From Gemmiger formicilis (GTDB lineage Bacteria > Bacillota > Clostridia > Oscillospirales > Ruminococcaceae), in the NCBI RefSeq assembly GCF_018784445.1, contig NZ_WQOH01000052.1:228136-292135 (forward strand): a DNA stretch of 64,000 nt, in the 5' to 3' direction. How positions within the stretch are numbered: the first letter of the stretch is position 1; every line of letters starts with the position of its first letter. The notes below the pieces were generated by a model. That model saw only the letters and a list, made by a program, of their open reading frames with translations, was not told where the DNA came from and made no database searches. Position numbers and translations under genes: made by a program. Shown piece after piece: positions 43,956 through 53,151 of the stretch.

Positions 43956-44811
43956 CACTCCGCGTTTCGGCACGGCCGGGCTGGCCGACAGCTACACGGT
44001 CAAAAAGTTTGACCCCGCCGCCATCGCCGCCTACACGGCAGGCTTTGGCCTGACGGCGTTTGAGTACCAGTGCGGCCGCGGCGTGCGGCTGGCCCACGAC
44101 AAGGCCGCCGCCTTGGGCGCCGCCTGTGCAAAGCAAAATATCGCCCTCTCGGTCCACGCACCGTACTATATCAGTATGTCGAGCCTGGAGGAGGACAAGC
44201 GGCTGAACAGCATCGACTACCTGCTGCAAAGCTGCGCCCTCGTCAAGGCGCTGGGCGGGCGGCGTGTCATCTTCCACTCCGGCTCCTGCGGCAAGCAGAG
44301 CCGGGAGGCTGCGCTGGAAAAGGCGCTGGACACGATGGCCCGCGCTGTTAAAGCCTGCGACGAAGCCGGCTACGGCGACTGCATTCTCTGCCCCGAAACG
44401 ATGGGCAAGATCAACCAGCTGGGCACGCTGGACGAGGTGCTGGCCCTGTGCGAGGTCGACAAGCGCATCACGCCCTGCATCGATTTCGGGCATCTGTACG
44501 CCCGCAGCTGCGGCGAGCAGTTTGCCGCCGCCACCGCGCCCGCCGATTACGCCGCCCTGCTGGACACGCTGGCGGCGCGTTTGGGCGACGACCGTGCCGT
44601 ACACTTCCACGCGCATTTTTCCCGCATTGCCTACACCAAGGGTGGGGAAAAGTGCCACCTGACCTTTGCGGATACCGAGTTTGGCCCACCCCACGCGCCG
44701 CTGCTGGCGCTGCTGAAGGAGCGTGGTTTAGCGCCCACCATAATCTGCGAGTCTGCCGGAACGCAGGCTGAGGACGCCGCCACGCTGGCAAAAACCTATG
44801 CCGCCCTATAA
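43948..44811 (+). CDS. Endonuclease IV-like TIM-barrel protein
   Basis: 287 residues of the AP-endonuclease 2/xylose-isomerase-like barrel. Metal-ligand motifs of endonuclease IV can be followed in order: VHAPYY, FHSGSCGK, ILCPETMGK, CIDFGHLYAR, VHFHAHFS and ICESAG. This suggests a three-metal apurinic-site nuclease for DNA repair. The level of divergence leaves a sugar isomerase or epimerase possible, but the complete ligand set favours Nfo. It is translationally coupled to YqeG. Confidence 0.82.
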   Translation: MSDTPRFGTAGLADSYTVKKFDPAAIAAYTAGFGLTAFEYQCGRGVRLAHDKAAALGAACAKQNIALSVHAPYYISMSSLEEDKRLNSIDYLLQSCALVKALGGRRVIFHSGSCGKQSREAALEKALDTMARAVKACDEAGYGDCILCPETMGKINQLGTLDEVLALCEVDKRITPCIDFGHLYARSCGEQFAAATAPADYAALLDTLAARLGDDRAVHFHAHFSRIAYTKGGEKCHLTFADTEFGPPHAPLLALLKERGLAPTIICESAGTQAEDAATLAKTYAAL

Positions 44812-44858
44812 AAAACACAAAATTTAGCAAATTTCACGCAAAAAAGTCCGAACAGGGC

Positions 44859-44887
44859 TTGAAAAAATGCCGACTTTCCTGTAAAAT
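44859..44887 (+). promoter_or_regulatory. efp promoter
   Basis: TTGAAA (44859-44864) lies 17 bp from TAAAAT (44882-44887). Confidence 0.75.
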
Positions 44888-44928
44888 AAATACAGGTATG
44901 TATAATCTAATATTGGAGGAATTTCTAT

Positions 44929-45489
44929 ATGATTTCTGCAGGCGAATTCCGTAACGGTGTCACCTTCGAGCAGGACGGCCAGGTCCTTCAGGTCGTTGAG
45001 TTCCAGCACGTCAAGCCGGGCAAGGGCGCTGCCTTCGTCCGTACCAAGACCAAGAACGTCATCACCGGCTCTGTTGTTGAGACCAGCTACAACCCGACCG
45101 CTAAGTTCCCGCAGGCTTTCATCGAGCGCCGTGAGGTCACCTACTCTTACGAGGACGGCGATCTGTACCATTTCATGGATGTTGAGACCTACGACGATAT
45201 CCCTGTTGGTGCTGCTGACGTGCCCGATAACTTCAAGTTCTGCAAGGAGAATGACACCTGCAAGCTGCTGAGCTACAAGGGCAAGGTTTTCAGCGTTGAG
45301 ATCCCCAACTTTGTTGAGCTGGAAGTCACCGCTACCGAGCCGGGTGTCAAGGGCAACACCGCCACCAACACCCTGAAGCCCGCCACCGTTGAGACCGGTG
45401 CCGAGATCCGCGTGCCCCTGTTCATCAACGAGGGCGACAAGATTCGCATCGATACCCGCACCGGCGAGTATATGGAGCGCGTGAACTAA
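44929..45489 (+). CDS. efp: Elongation factor P
   Basis: 186 residues, full length. EF-P relieves ribosome stalling at proline runs. Domain I carries Lys32 in [10 protein letters not shown] at the tip where modification occurs in many bacteria; domain III ends [14 protein letters not shown]. Ribosome site TGGAGG. The next gene is a CD1247-type protein, a pairing seen in Clostridia. No EF-P modification genes are in the window. Confidence 0.98.
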   Translation: MISAGEFRNGVTFEQDGQVLQVVEFQHVKPGKGAAFVRTKTKNVITGSVVETSYNPTAKFPQAFIERREVTYSYEDGDLYHFMDVETYDDIPVGAADVPDNFKFCKENDTCKLLSYKGKVFSVEIPNFVELEVTATEPGVKGNTATNTLKPATVETGAEIRVPLFINEGDKIRIDTRTGEYMERVN

Positions 45490-45502
45490 TTTTGTTTCTC
45501 TT

Positions 45503-45540
45503 TGCCGGGCATGGCCGTACCGCCGCGCCCGGCATTTTTT
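45503..45540 (+). terminator. efp terminator
   Basis: TGCCGGGC (45503-45510) pairs with GCCCGGCA (45527-45534), followed by six T. Confidence 0.85.
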
Positions 45541-45561
45541 AACATTAGGGAGGATTGAATT

Positions 45562-46002
45562 ATGGCTATGGATCTGAATGCAAAGGCCGCCTACATCCGC
45601 GGCCTGATGACCGGTATGGAATTTGACGCAGACTCCAAGAACGGCAAAGTCATTGCCGCCATGATGGACCTGCTGGAAGAGATGGCTGCTCAGGTCACCG
45701 AGCATGACGACGCCCTGGATCAAGTCTACGACGAACTGGAGACGCTGGATCAGGATGTTGACGATATCGTCAGCGACCTCTATGCCGATGACGACGACGA
45801 GGATGAGGAAGACGAAGACGACGACAGCACCATGTACGAGGTGACCTGCCCGAACTGCGGCCAGATCTCCACCCTGGATGAGGAAACCCTGATGGATCCC
45901 GAGGGTGACCTGGTCTGCCCCCACTGCGGCGCGACCTTCGACGTTGAGCTGGAAGGCACCGAGGAGGACTCCGCCGAGGAGACCGACAAGCAGGATCAGT
46001 AA
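45562..46002 (+). CDS. CD1247 N-terminal-domain protein with zinc ribbon
   Basis: 146 residues. The first about 70 residues are helical (AKAAYIRGLMTGMEFDADSK opens it), followed by a very acidic linker with almost only Asp and Glu, then a zinc ribbon (CPNCG ... CPHCG) and an acidic tail. This architecture is known in Clostridia next to efp, but its function is not established. The ribosome site is GGGAGG. The acidic runs suggest binding to a basic partner or mimicry of nucleic acid; that is speculation. Confidence 0.85.
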   Translation: MAMDLNAKAAYIRGLMTGMEFDADSKNGKVIAAMMDLLEEMAAQVTEHDDALDQVYDELETLDQDVDDIVSDLYADDDDEDEEDEDDDSTMYEVTCPNCGQISTLDEETLMDPEGDLVCPHCGATFDVELEGTEEDSAEETDKQDQ

Positions 46003-46022
46003 TTTTACCCCCGCATAACAGC

Positions 46023-46060
46023 ACCCGCCCCGCAGCCAGTTTTGGCCGCGGGGCGGGTTT
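46023..46060 (+). terminator. Terminator after the CD1247-type gene
   Basis: ACCCGCCCCGC (46023-46033) pairs perfectly with GCGGGGCGGGT (46048-46058), followed by TTTTATTTT. Confidence 0.88.
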
Positions 46061-46082
46061 TATTTTGGGTATGTTCTCGTTA

Positions 46083-46172
46083 TGTAGGGGCGGATGCTTG
46101 CATCCGCCCGCACAGTTTGCGACAGACGCATCGTCTCCTACGCCGCAGGGGTGCATTCCATATGCGCCCGCA
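46083..46172. repeat. Family A repeat
   Basis: TGTAG is followed by the palindrome GGGCGGATGCTTGCATCCGC (then CC), and the right end is GGGGTGCATTCCATATGCGC. The sequence of the hairpins differs from other copies but pairing is kept; the right end lacks CTACA. Confidence 0.7.
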
Positions 46173-46189
46173 TCCACCACCTGCTTGCC

Positions 46190-47407
46190 TCACGCCCCCA
46201 GCATATACACCGCACCGTACAGATTGAACAACACCGCCATCCCGCACAGGGCTTTGGCTCCCGCGCCGGGCCGCCAGGTGGGCCGCGCCATGAACCAGAT
46301 AAGCAGCCAGGGAAACAGATCCACCATGTACCGTGCGCCGAACTGCCAGCCGCCCAACGTTCGGTGCATACAGGTCAGCGCTGTCAGCACCGCGCAGACC
46401 GCCGCAATGCATCGGCCGGCGGCGGGCAGGGGCAGGTCGTTCCGGCGCGGCTCTGTGCGACCTGGCAGGCTGACCGCCGCACCGCGCAGCATCGCCAGCA
46501 GGAACAGCGGGTTTGCTATGAAAAACAAAAAGCCGTTGAACTTCTCAAATTGCAGCACGCCCTGGGCGTCCAGCGTGACCGGGCGCAGCAACTGCAGCAG
46601 GTTTGGCAGCAGGTAGTGCAGGCTGAATTGGCCGTAGTCGGCACGGGTAAACTCCGGCAGGTAGTTGTGGCCGAACTCCGTCACACTGCCAAACCGCACG
46701 TAGTTGTAGGCCATCATGCCTACTGCGACCGCTGCGGCGGGCAGTAGGGCAGGGAGGATGGCGCACACGCTGCGCTGTTTATACGCTCGCCACACCAGCC
46801 AGCAGGCCAGCAGCAGCGCGTAGAAGGGTCGGCAACCCACGGCCAGCGCCATGCAGAGCGAAGCCAGCGCTGTTTGTCCCGGGCTGCGCCCCTGGACAAA
46901 GTACAGCCCCCACACGGCAAACAGCAGCCCGCACAGCTGGGCCAAGAACCATACGCCATCGCTGGTGGACATCCAAAAGAGGTTGGATCCCATGCTGACA
47001 AACACTGTAAAATAAGCGCAAGTATCCGGGGCCATGCCGCTGCGCATACAGCACAGGTAGCCCCCCGCCGCACAGAGCAGCGCCAGCTCCAGCATAATAA
47101 GCCCGCCCGGCAGCGCCTGCCAGCCGCCGAACGCCGCCACAAGGGGCAGCATCAGCACGGCGGGCACCGGCGGGAAGGACTGGTAGTACCGCCCCTCGTA
47201 GACAGCCAGTTCCAGCCAAGGGTAGCTTTCACCGTCGGCGATGTAATTGCGTCCGGCCAGCCAGTTTTCGGCCTGCAACGCGTAGCTGTTGTACGGCCCG
47301 GCTTGCAATAGCGTACCACCCGCCAGGCTATGGTACAGCACCAGCGCCAGCGTCAGGCAGGCCAGCACCTCCAGCAGGGCCGCGGCGTGTTGTCGTTTTT
47401 GCGGCAT
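46190..47407 (-). CDS. Polytopic membrane protein, possible GT-C glycosyltransferase
   Basis: 405 residues with about ten hydrophobic segments. The first extracytoplasmic loop carries SYALQAENWLAGRNYIADGE and YEGRYYQSFPPVPAVL, a layout like the mannosyltransferase/GT39 (PMT) superfamily, and a late segment LGGWQFGARYMVDLFPWLL resembles the GARY region of those proteins. It may move sugars from lipid carriers outside the membrane. It is the last gene of the leftward cluster, separated by a terminator from its neighbour. The family call is tentative. Confidence 0.6.
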   Translation of the reverse strand: MPQKRQHAAALLEVLACLTLALVLYHSLAGGTLLQAGPYNSYALQAENWLAGRNYIADGESYPWLELAVYEGRYYQSFPPVPAVLMLPLVAAFGGWQALPGGLIMLELALLCAAGGYLCCMRSGMAPDTCAYFTVFVSMGSNLFWMSTSDGVWFLAQLCGLLFAVWGLYFVQGRSPGQTALASLCMALAVGCRPFYALLLACWLVWRAYKQRSVCAILPALLPAAAVAVGMMAYNYVRFGSVTEFGHNYLPEFTRADYGQFSLHYLLPNLLQLLRPVTLDAQGVLQFEKFNGFLFFIANPLFLLAMLRGAAVSLPGRTEPRRNDLPLPAAGRCIAAVCAVLTALTCMHRTLGGWQFGARYMVDLFPWLLIWFMARPTWRPGAGAKALCGMAVLFNLYGAVYMLGA

Positions 47408-47428
47408 AGTTGCCCCCCTACAAGAAAT

Positions 47429-47452
47429 GCCCCGGCGCAGTACACCGGGGCA
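47429..47452 (-). terminator. Terminator of the 95-residue gene
   Basis: TGCCCCGG (47429-47436) pairs perfectly with CCGGGGCA (47445-47452). On the minus strand TTTCTTG follows. Confidence 0.7.
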
Positions 47453-47465
47453 AAAGGTTTATTGC

Positions 47466-47753
47466 TTACTTTTTCTGCAATGCGCCCTGCAGCATGATAT
47501 CGCCGAAGGAGAGCGCGTTGTACAGGCCCACCTTGTTGGCCTGGCGGGCAATGCGCTCGGGCAGGGGCTTCGTCTCGTCGGTGGAGAGCAGGACGATGTG
47601 CACCTTATCGGCCACGTCGACGCCGTTTTCCTTCTTGGTGGAGAGCACCTGCAGGTAAACGACGAACGGATCTTTCATGGAGCCGTAGTAGATATCGTTG
47701 CCGCAGCGCACCAGCGGGCGGCCCTTATAGGTCAGTTTCGGGGTATATGCCAT
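47466..47753 (-). CDS. Small conserved protein of unknown function
   Basis: 95 residues, no signal peptide or membrane span. MAYTPKLTYKGRPLVRCGND and YYGSMKDPFVVYLQVL read like a compact beta-rich cytoplasmic protein, followed by a helix (PLPERIARQANKVGLYNAL). I believe similar short proteins occur in related Firmicutes, but I can assign no role. It has GAAGG upstream, its own terminator, and lies between two polysaccharide genes. Confidence 0.7.
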   Translation of the reverse strand: MAYTPKLTYKGRPLVRCGNDIYYGSMKDPFVVYLQVLSTKKENGVDVADKVHIVLLSTDETKPLPERIARQANKVGLYNALSFGDIMLQGALQKK

Positions 47754-47831
47754 ATCTGAAACCTTCTTTCTGTTTAGTCAATACTATATTATAGCATAGA
47801 TTTTGCCGGAATACAAATTTTTATTGCAAAT

Positions 47832-47853
47832 GCCTTTCCCCCTGGGGGAAGCC
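47832..47853. repeat. Family B repeat remnant
   Basis: GCCTTTCCCCCTGGGGGAAG then CC is one terminal hairpin of family B without the rest. Confidence 0.6.
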
Positions 47854-47854
47854 T

Positions 47855-48214
47855 TTACAGGTCCAGCTTGTCCCGCTCCACTTTTTCCTCGTTCAGCGCG
47901 ACCTGCTCGGTCAGGATGCGCACCTTGCTGTCCAGCTGGCTCAATTTGATGGACATGAAAAACTGCTTAGCCAGCAGCAGGAAGATGATGACGACGTAGA
48001 CGAAGTTGATGGGGCTCATGAAGCCCAGCAGGTTGGCGGCCCAGTAGGCAATGCCTGGGAAAATAGCCAGAATCAGCAGCGCCGCACTGAACAGCAGCCA
48101 GAAGATCGTATCCTCGATCTGGACTTTTGCCTGCCGCACGCGCCGCAGGATATACCCCGCCGTGATGAAGCTGCCCAGGATCAGGCAGATGCGAATGAGC
48201 GTTTGATCGAACAT
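47855..48214 (-). CDS. DUF2304 membrane protein
   Basis: 119 residues with three membrane spans and a charged C-terminal helix (KLSQLDSKVRILTEQVALNE). DUF2304 proteins usually sit beside a dolichol-phosphate-mannose-synthase-like GT2, as here: the GT2 stop is one base upstream. It probably anchors or assists that enzyme at the membrane. Ribosome site AAAGGAG lies within the GT2 gene. Confidence 0.88.
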   Translation of the reverse strand: MFDQTLIRICLILGSFITAGYILRRVRQAKVQIEDTIFWLLFSAALLILAIFPGIAYWAANLLGFMSPINFVYVVIIFLLLAKQFFMSIKLSQLDSKVRILTEQVALNEEKVERDKLDL

Positions 48215-48215
48215 T

Positions 48216-48935
48216 TCACAGGCTCCTTTCGGGGTAGGGGGTCTCGGTGTCCCGCTTGCGGAACCACTGGATCAGCAAAATCGAGATGGACATTTTGACC
48301 ATATACTGCACACTGCGCCAGAAGGTCAGGTAGCTCTGGCCCGCCATGCGTTCGCCCATTTCCACCTGCACTTCCTTGACGGTCGCGCCGTTTTTGATCA
48401 GGTAGCTGATGGTGTCCGGTTCGGGGCCGTAGTTGAGGTTCTGGGCAAATTCCTCGACCATAGCGCGGTTGAACATCCGCATCCCGCTCGTCGGGTCGCA
48501 GATGGCGCGGCCCGTCGTCAGCCGTATGGACCAGCTGATGATGTAGCTGCCCAGCATCCGCAGCGTCTTGGGCTTTTTCACGGTCAAAAAGCGGCTGCCA
48601 ATGACGATATCGCTGCCTGCTTCCAGTTCTTTCAGCATAGCTTCGATATATTCCGGCTTATGCTGGCCGTCGGCGTCCATCTGCATGGCGCAGTCGTAGT
48701 CATTTTCGGCGGCAAAGCGCAGCCCGGTCTGGAACGCGCCCGCCAACCCCAGGTTGACCGGCAGATCAATGAGGCGATAGCCGTGGGCGCGGCAGATGGC
48801 CGCCGTTTTGTCGCGGCTGCCATCGTTGACGACCACGTAATCATACTGGGGATAGTCGCGGGTCAGTTCCTCCACGACCTGCACGATGTTGGCTTCCTCG
48901 TTATGGGCGGGGATGACGATGAGTAGTTTTGACAT
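48216..48935 (-). CDS. Family 2 glycosyltransferase (polyprenyl-phosphate sugar synthase type)
   Basis: 239 residues, one GT2 domain. LLIVIPAHNEEANIVQVVEE, DYVVVNDGSRDKT, AMQMDADGQHKPEYI (the DxD motif) and SGMRMFNR are typical of DPM1/PglD-like enzymes that load a sugar onto a polyprenyl phosphate. The short C-terminal hydrophobic stretch suggests membrane association. The start at 48935 uses AAAGGAG; it lies one base after the GT4 stop. Works with the DUF2304 protein encoded next. Confidence 0.93.
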   Translation of the reverse strand: MSKLLIVIPAHNEEANIVQVVEELTRDYPQYDYVVVNDGSRDKTAAICRAHGYRLIDLPVNLGLAGAFQTGLRFAAENDYDCAMQMDADGQHKPEYIEAMLKELEAGSDIVIGSRFLTVKKPKTLRMLGSYIISWSIRLTTGRAICDPTSGMRMFNRAMVEEFAQNLNYGPEPDTISYLIKNGATVKEVQVEMGERMAGQSYLTFWRSVQYMVKMSISILLIQWFRKRDTETPYPERSL

Positions 48936-48936
48936 C

Positions 48937-50067
48937 TTAGCTCCTTTTGGCTGCATTTACAATTTCCATCATTGTAGCAAACACAGCCTGCCATGTAAAG
49001 TGGCTGCAAAGGTTTTCGTGGGCTTTTTCGGCCCGGGCGGCCGCAGCAACAGGATCCGCCATCAGGGTATCCAGCCCGGCGCGGATGGTTTGGGTGGATG
49101 CGTCAGCCAGAAAGACTGCGTAATCGTCCCCGGGCAGCAGCTCCCCGGTGCCCGCCGTGCGGGTCGTCACGATGGGGCAGCGGCAGGCCGCAGCCTCCAA
49201 AAGGGTGGTAGGGAAGCCCTCGGCGTATTCCGTCGGCAGGCAGTAGGCGTCCGCCTGGGCCAGCAGCTGGACGATTTGCTCATGCGGCAGCGCACCCAGC
49301 ACGTGGATGGGGCCGCCCAGCGCGGCGAGAGACGGTTCCTCCGGGCCGGTGCCAGCCACGGCCAGCACACAACCGGGGATGGCCTGCACGGCGTTGGCAA
49401 GGCGCAGTGCGCCTTTTTCGGGGATGAGCCGCCCGACAAAGGCGATGAGCTTGCCGCCCGCGGGCACATTCAGTTTGGTGCGCCAGTCTACGGCGTTCTC
49501 GGCGCGGGCCAGTTTGTCCAGCTCATCCGGATCAACAGCGTTGGGCAGGCGGCCCGCCGCCGTGATGCCAAAGGTCTGCAGCCAGCGGCAGACGTCCCCC
49601 GAAACGCCGTAGAAGGGGAACCCACAGCGGCGGATACAGCCGCAGGCGGCGTGCTCATAGGCTTTGCCCAGCGCCCCGGCCAGCCCGCCGTGCATCATAT
49701 AGCCGGTAGAGTGGTCGATGACCAGCGCCGGGATGCCCCGCCGCTTGCACTGGCGGGCTGCCCAGACGCTTTGGGGGTACATCCGGGTCTGGATGACCGC
49801 AAAGTCGATGTCCTGCGCCCACAGGTCACCAGCGTCAACGAAGGGATGCAACACCGGGAACCGCCCGCCCATGACAGGGTACGACGGCAGGCGAAAAATT
49901 TCGATACCGTCGGGGTCGGTCTCCCGCGCGGGCAGACCCGGCAGCGACGCCGTGACCACGAGCGCCCGGTGCCCCGCCGCGACGCACCGCCGCGCCAAGT
50001 TCCAGGTATACCGCTCGACCCCGCCGGGAGTGGGGAGGTATTGGGTGGAGAAGAAGCAAATAACCAT
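48937..50067 (-). CDS. Family 4 glycosyltransferase
   Basis: 376 residues with a GT-B fold. The start FFSTQYLPTPGGVERYTWNLA contains the glycine-rich GGVE loop of GT4, and LIAFVGRLIPEKGALRLANAV plus EYAEGFPTTLLEAAACRCPIV form the nucleotide-sugar site (E-x7-E). It acts on the cytoplasmic face on a lipid-linked glycan. The start at 50067 has AAAAGG; it is 13 bases after the DUF2142 gene stop. The donor sugar cannot be read. Confidence 0.93.
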   Translation of the reverse strand: MVICFFSTQYLPTPGGVERYTWNLARRCVAAGHRALVVTASLPGLPARETDPDGIEIFRLPSYPVMGGRFPVLHPFVDAGDLWAQDIDFAVIQTRMYPQSVWAARQCKRRGIPALVIDHSTGYMMHGGLAGALGKAYEHAACGCIRRCGFPFYGVSGDVCRWLQTFGITAAGRLPNAVDPDELDKLARAENAVDWRTKLNVPAGGKLIAFVGRLIPEKGALRLANAVQAIPGCVLAVAGTGPEEPSLAALGGPIHVLGALPHEQIVQLLAQADAYCLPTEYAEGFPTTLLEAAACRCPIVTTRTAGTGELLPGDDYAVFLADASTQTIRAGLDTLMADPVAAAARAEKAHENLCSHFTWQAVFATMMEIVNAAKRS

Positions 50068-50080
50068 AGTGTAAGCCTTT

Positions 50081-52630
50081 TTATCGTGCAATCACTGCCA
50101 GCATGATATTGACCACAACGCCCGCCTGCACCAGCGCCAGGGCCAGAGTCAGGTGGGACTGCGCCGTATCCTCGTCGGGCACGGCGGCCAGGCGGCGGGG
50201 CAGGCAGGTCAGGAGCAGCAGCGGCAGAACCGGCAGGAAATACCGCCCCTGCAGACCGTACAGTGTCTCGTAATGGGTGGGCGTCCACAGCAGGCAGCCG
50301 GCCACAGCCAGCAGGCAGCTGACCACTGTCGCCGCGCAGCACCAGCCGCGGGCTTTGCCACAGGGGGCCAGCGCCGCGCCCTGCACCGGCAGGGCCGCAT
50401 AGGCCAGCAGCAGGTACAGCACCACGACCCAGCCCCAGGCCAGATCCACGGTGTAGTAGCTTAAACTGCCGCCCACCAGCGTGCGGATATAGTGGTCGCC
50501 GTTTTCCACGGCGCTGCGCACAAACAGCATGACAGTGGCCACGGGATGCCGCAGGATGTACCCGGGCGTATAGGTAGTCTTGTCGGCCTCATCCGCCGTG
50601 CTCTGGGTACTGCGGGTCGCGCGGGCGGCCTCGACCTCTTTTGCCAGTTCGGCGCGGTCCAGCGGGATGCGGTCATCCATTGAGCCGACTTCAACGCCCA
50701 GCCCGGCAAACTGCTCCTGACAGCTGGGCAGGCTGAACAGCTGCTTGTACGCCTGCACCGCGCCGCCCTCAGTAAAATAGGGCAGGTAGGCATCTGCATT
50801 ACCCACCGTCACATCGGTGCCGAACAGCACGAGCGATGCCTCGGTATAGAACGCCTGCGCGTCCGTGTAGGTGTTGGCCTTATCCGCTGCAAAAAGGAAG
50901 CTCTGTCCCAGCACGGCGGGGGTCACATCCTTCTCGCGCAGAGCCTGCACCCAGAAGTCCACCTCGCTCTTGGCGGGCACGGCGTTATCCTCCACATAAT
51001 AGTATAGCCGTTTTACATAGTTTTCCAGCGAGTTCTCGTTGATCTGCGCCTCATATTCCCAGTCGGCCGGTGTCGGCGTACCCTTGGCGGCGCGGTCACT
51101 GCAGGCCGGCTCGGCCGCTGCGGCTGCAGGCTCCTGCACCGCGCCGCTGTGCAGCGTGTCGGTCAGCAGGCCGGTGTTCAGCAGCAGGGCCAGCGCCAGG
51201 CAGACGGCCAGGTAGCCGCACTTTTTTGCTTTGGCGTGGTGGCCCAGTCGGGCTGCGGGCACCACCAGCAACAGCGCGGCCAGCGGCAGGTAAACAAGCT
51301 TGCCGGGGGCCAGCAGCACACCACAACCCAGCAGCAGCGCTAGCCGGGCAGGGGAGAGAGCCTTCTGCTTTTCGGGTCCGAAGGCCGCATCCAGCAGCAG
51401 CGCCGTAAAGGCGAAGCACAGCCCCAGCAGCGGGGCATCGCGGCTGAAGCTGGCCGCCAGGTGCAGCGTCATGGGCAACAGCGCCGCCACGGTGAACACC
51501 CGCTTGCCAAACGGCACGACCTTCACGGCCAGCGCCGCCAGCGCCGCAAACAGCAGTAGGTTTGCCAGCCGCCCCAGGAACAGCGCCGGGGCAAACCCCA
51601 GGTGCAGCACATACGCCAGGAACACCGCCGCCGCACTGACCACATACAAAAGCGGGTTCTGGTCGGTCTGCAGTTCGTTGTACTCCTGGTGGCTGTCAAA
51701 TGGCTGGTCCGTCGTCGTGAACAGCCCGGAGGTAAACTCCTCCCAGGTAAAGACCGTCGTGTTCTCGTCCTGCAAATCGGCGTCCTCGTCGCCTACGCGG
51801 CGGAAGGAGGTCGTCGTGGGCACTTTGCCCATCCGCCATTCACCGCGGGACAAATCGTTGGCCCAGCGGCAGGCGAGGGTGAAGCTCTGGTTGATGTGGT
51901 ATTTTTCGTCCGGCGCGGCGTAGGGCGGCAGCACAAAGCTGTACAGCAGCCCAAGGCCCAGCGCCAGAACAAATATCAGACGGTGCAACGCCAGTTTTTT
52001 GCTCAGCACTGCCCACACGGCAAATGCTGCCAGCAGCGCCGCAAAGCCGCCCACGACCAGGAAGAACCGGGTCAGGTAGCCGCCGATGCGCTGGTAGGTG
52101 ATCTGCATGGCCATCGTGCCGTCCACGGCGCGGTCAGCCACCGACATCTGCTCTTTCCAAAGCGCCACGCCGTCGCTGTGGCCAACGGCCAGAATCGCGT
52201 CGGTCGTGTAGTGGGGCGTCACGGTCAGCCGGTAGCGGCGGCCCTCCTGCCCGGTCACGGCGGGGTCCAGGCCCAGCGTCGTGTACTGGTCAGGCACGAT
52301 ATAGTCCATCGTTCCCACCGAGCGGGCCAGCTCCTCGCCGGTGTCGGCGTCATAGAGCACTACATCCAGCTCGCCGCTGGGCTGTGCGCCCGGCAGGTAA
52401 AATTCAAGGCCTATCGTCAAAATATCCTTGTCGTAGGTAAACACCTGTTCGGCGGTCTCACCGTCATGGATCAGCTCCGCACGCAGGAAATCGGTGATGA
52501 TCTCGCTGCGGCCCTTGCCCACGTTGGGGCGCACCTGCGCCAGCCAGATGAGCACCACGCCCGCCAGCAGCACGGCCAGCGTCGCCAGAGCGGCCAGCAG
52601 GGGTTTATGGTTTTTCCATTGTTGTTTCAT
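50081..52630 (-). CDS. DUF2142 giant membrane protein, probable GT-C type
   Basis: 849 residues. One N-terminal span is followed by an external beta-rich domain (about 40-185), then about ten spans. The YAAPDEKYHINQSF motif (about 245-260) is the DUF2142 PPDEP-like loop, and LYGLQGRYFLPVLPLLLL near the C terminus is the second signature. Between about residues 500 and 710 lies a large non-membrane insertion. DUF2142 proteins resemble GT-C enzymes that act on lipid-linked sugars outside the membrane; substrates are unknown. Start at 52630 has GGGAGAA. Confidence 0.82.
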   Translation of the reverse strand: MKQQWKNHKPLLAALATLAVLLAGVVLIWLAQVRPNVGKGRSEIITDFLRAELIHDGETAEQVFTYDKDILTIGLEFYLPGAQPSGELDVVLYDADTGEELARSVGTMDYIVPDQYTTLGLDPAVTGQEGRRYRLTVTPHYTTDAILAVGHSDGVALWKEQMSVADRAVDGTMAMQITYQRIGGYLTRFFLVVGGFAALLAAFAVWAVLSKKLALHRLIFVLALGLGLLYSFVLPPYAAPDEKYHINQSFTLACRWANDLSRGEWRMGKVPTTTSFRRVGDEDADLQDENTTVFTWEEFTSGLFTTTDQPFDSHQEYNELQTDQNPLLYVVSAAAVFLAYVLHLGFAPALFLGRLANLLLFAALAALAVKVVPFGKRVFTVAALLPMTLHLAASFSRDAPLLGLCFAFTALLLDAAFGPEKQKALSPARLALLLGCGVLLAPGKLVYLPLAALLLVVPAARLGHHAKAKKCGYLAVCLALALLLNTGLLTDTLHSGAVQEPAAAAAEPACSDRAAKGTPTPADWEYEAQINENSLENYVKRLYYYVEDNAVPAKSEVDFWVQALREKDVTPAVLGQSFLFAADKANTYTDAQAFYTEASLVLFGTDVTVGNADAYLPYFTEGGAVQAYKQLFSLPSCQEQFAGLGVEVGSMDDRIPLDRAELAKEVEAARATRSTQSTADEADKTTYTPGYILRHPVATVMLFVRSAVENGDHYIRTLVGGSLSYYTVDLAWGWVVVLYLLLAYAALPVQGAALAPCGKARGWCCAATVVSCLLAVAGCLLWTPTHYETLYGLQGRYFLPVLPLLLLTCLPRRLAAVPDEDTAQSHLTLALALVQAGVVVNIMLAVIAR

Positions 52631-52642
52631 GGGTTCTCCCAA

Positions 52643-53149
52643 TTATAGCTCAACATCAAACGCCTTTTGCACGGCGTCCTTCCATCGTCCGTCCCCGCGC
52701 AGAATCTTCTCCACGGCACCGCGCACGGCACCCTCGCCGCCGCGCTGGGGGCAGATGTAATCGGCGCGGGCTTTCACCTCCGCAGCGGCGTCCGCCGGGC
52801 AGGCCACAAAACCGCACAGCGCCATGGCCGCCAGGTCATTCAAATCGTCGCCGCAGTAGGCGACTTCTTCCCGCGCGTAGTGGTTCTCGGCCATAAAACC
52901 GCGCAGGAACGCCGCCTTTTTGCCAACGTTCTGGTATACGTCAGTGATTTTTAAATCCGCAGCACGGCGGCGCACAGCCTCACACTCGCGCCCGGTGCAG
53001 ATCATCACCCGGATGCCCGCCGTGCGGGCTAGCACCAGCCCGGCGCCGTCTTTGATGGCGAACTTCTTCGTCTCGTTGCCGGTGGCGTCGTAGTAGACAC
53101 CGCCGTCGGTCATTGTGCCGTCCACATCCAGCACCAGCAATCGTATCAT
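52643..53149 (-). CDS. KdsC-like HAD phosphatase
   Basis: 168 residues, the length of KdsC and of acylneuraminate-9-phosphatase-like proteins with no cap domain. LLVLDVDGTMTDGG carries the nucleophile Asp8 and Asp10; CGDDLNDLAAM is motif IV; KDGAGLVLARTAG is the KdsC-type loop. KdsC removes the phosphate from Kdo-8-phosphate. Here it lies between the aldolase and the DUF2142 gene, so its substrate may be the aldolase product. Ribosome site GAGAGGG. Confidence 0.88.
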   Translation of the reverse strand: MIRLLVLDVDGTMTDGGVYYDATGNETKKFAIKDGAGLVLARTAGIRVMICTGRECEAVRRRAADLKITDVYQNVGKKAAFLRGFMAENHYAREEVAYCGDDLNDLAAMALCGFVACPADAAAEVKARADYICPQRGGEGAVRGAVEKILRGDGRWKDAVQKAFDVEL

Positions 53150-53151
53150 GG

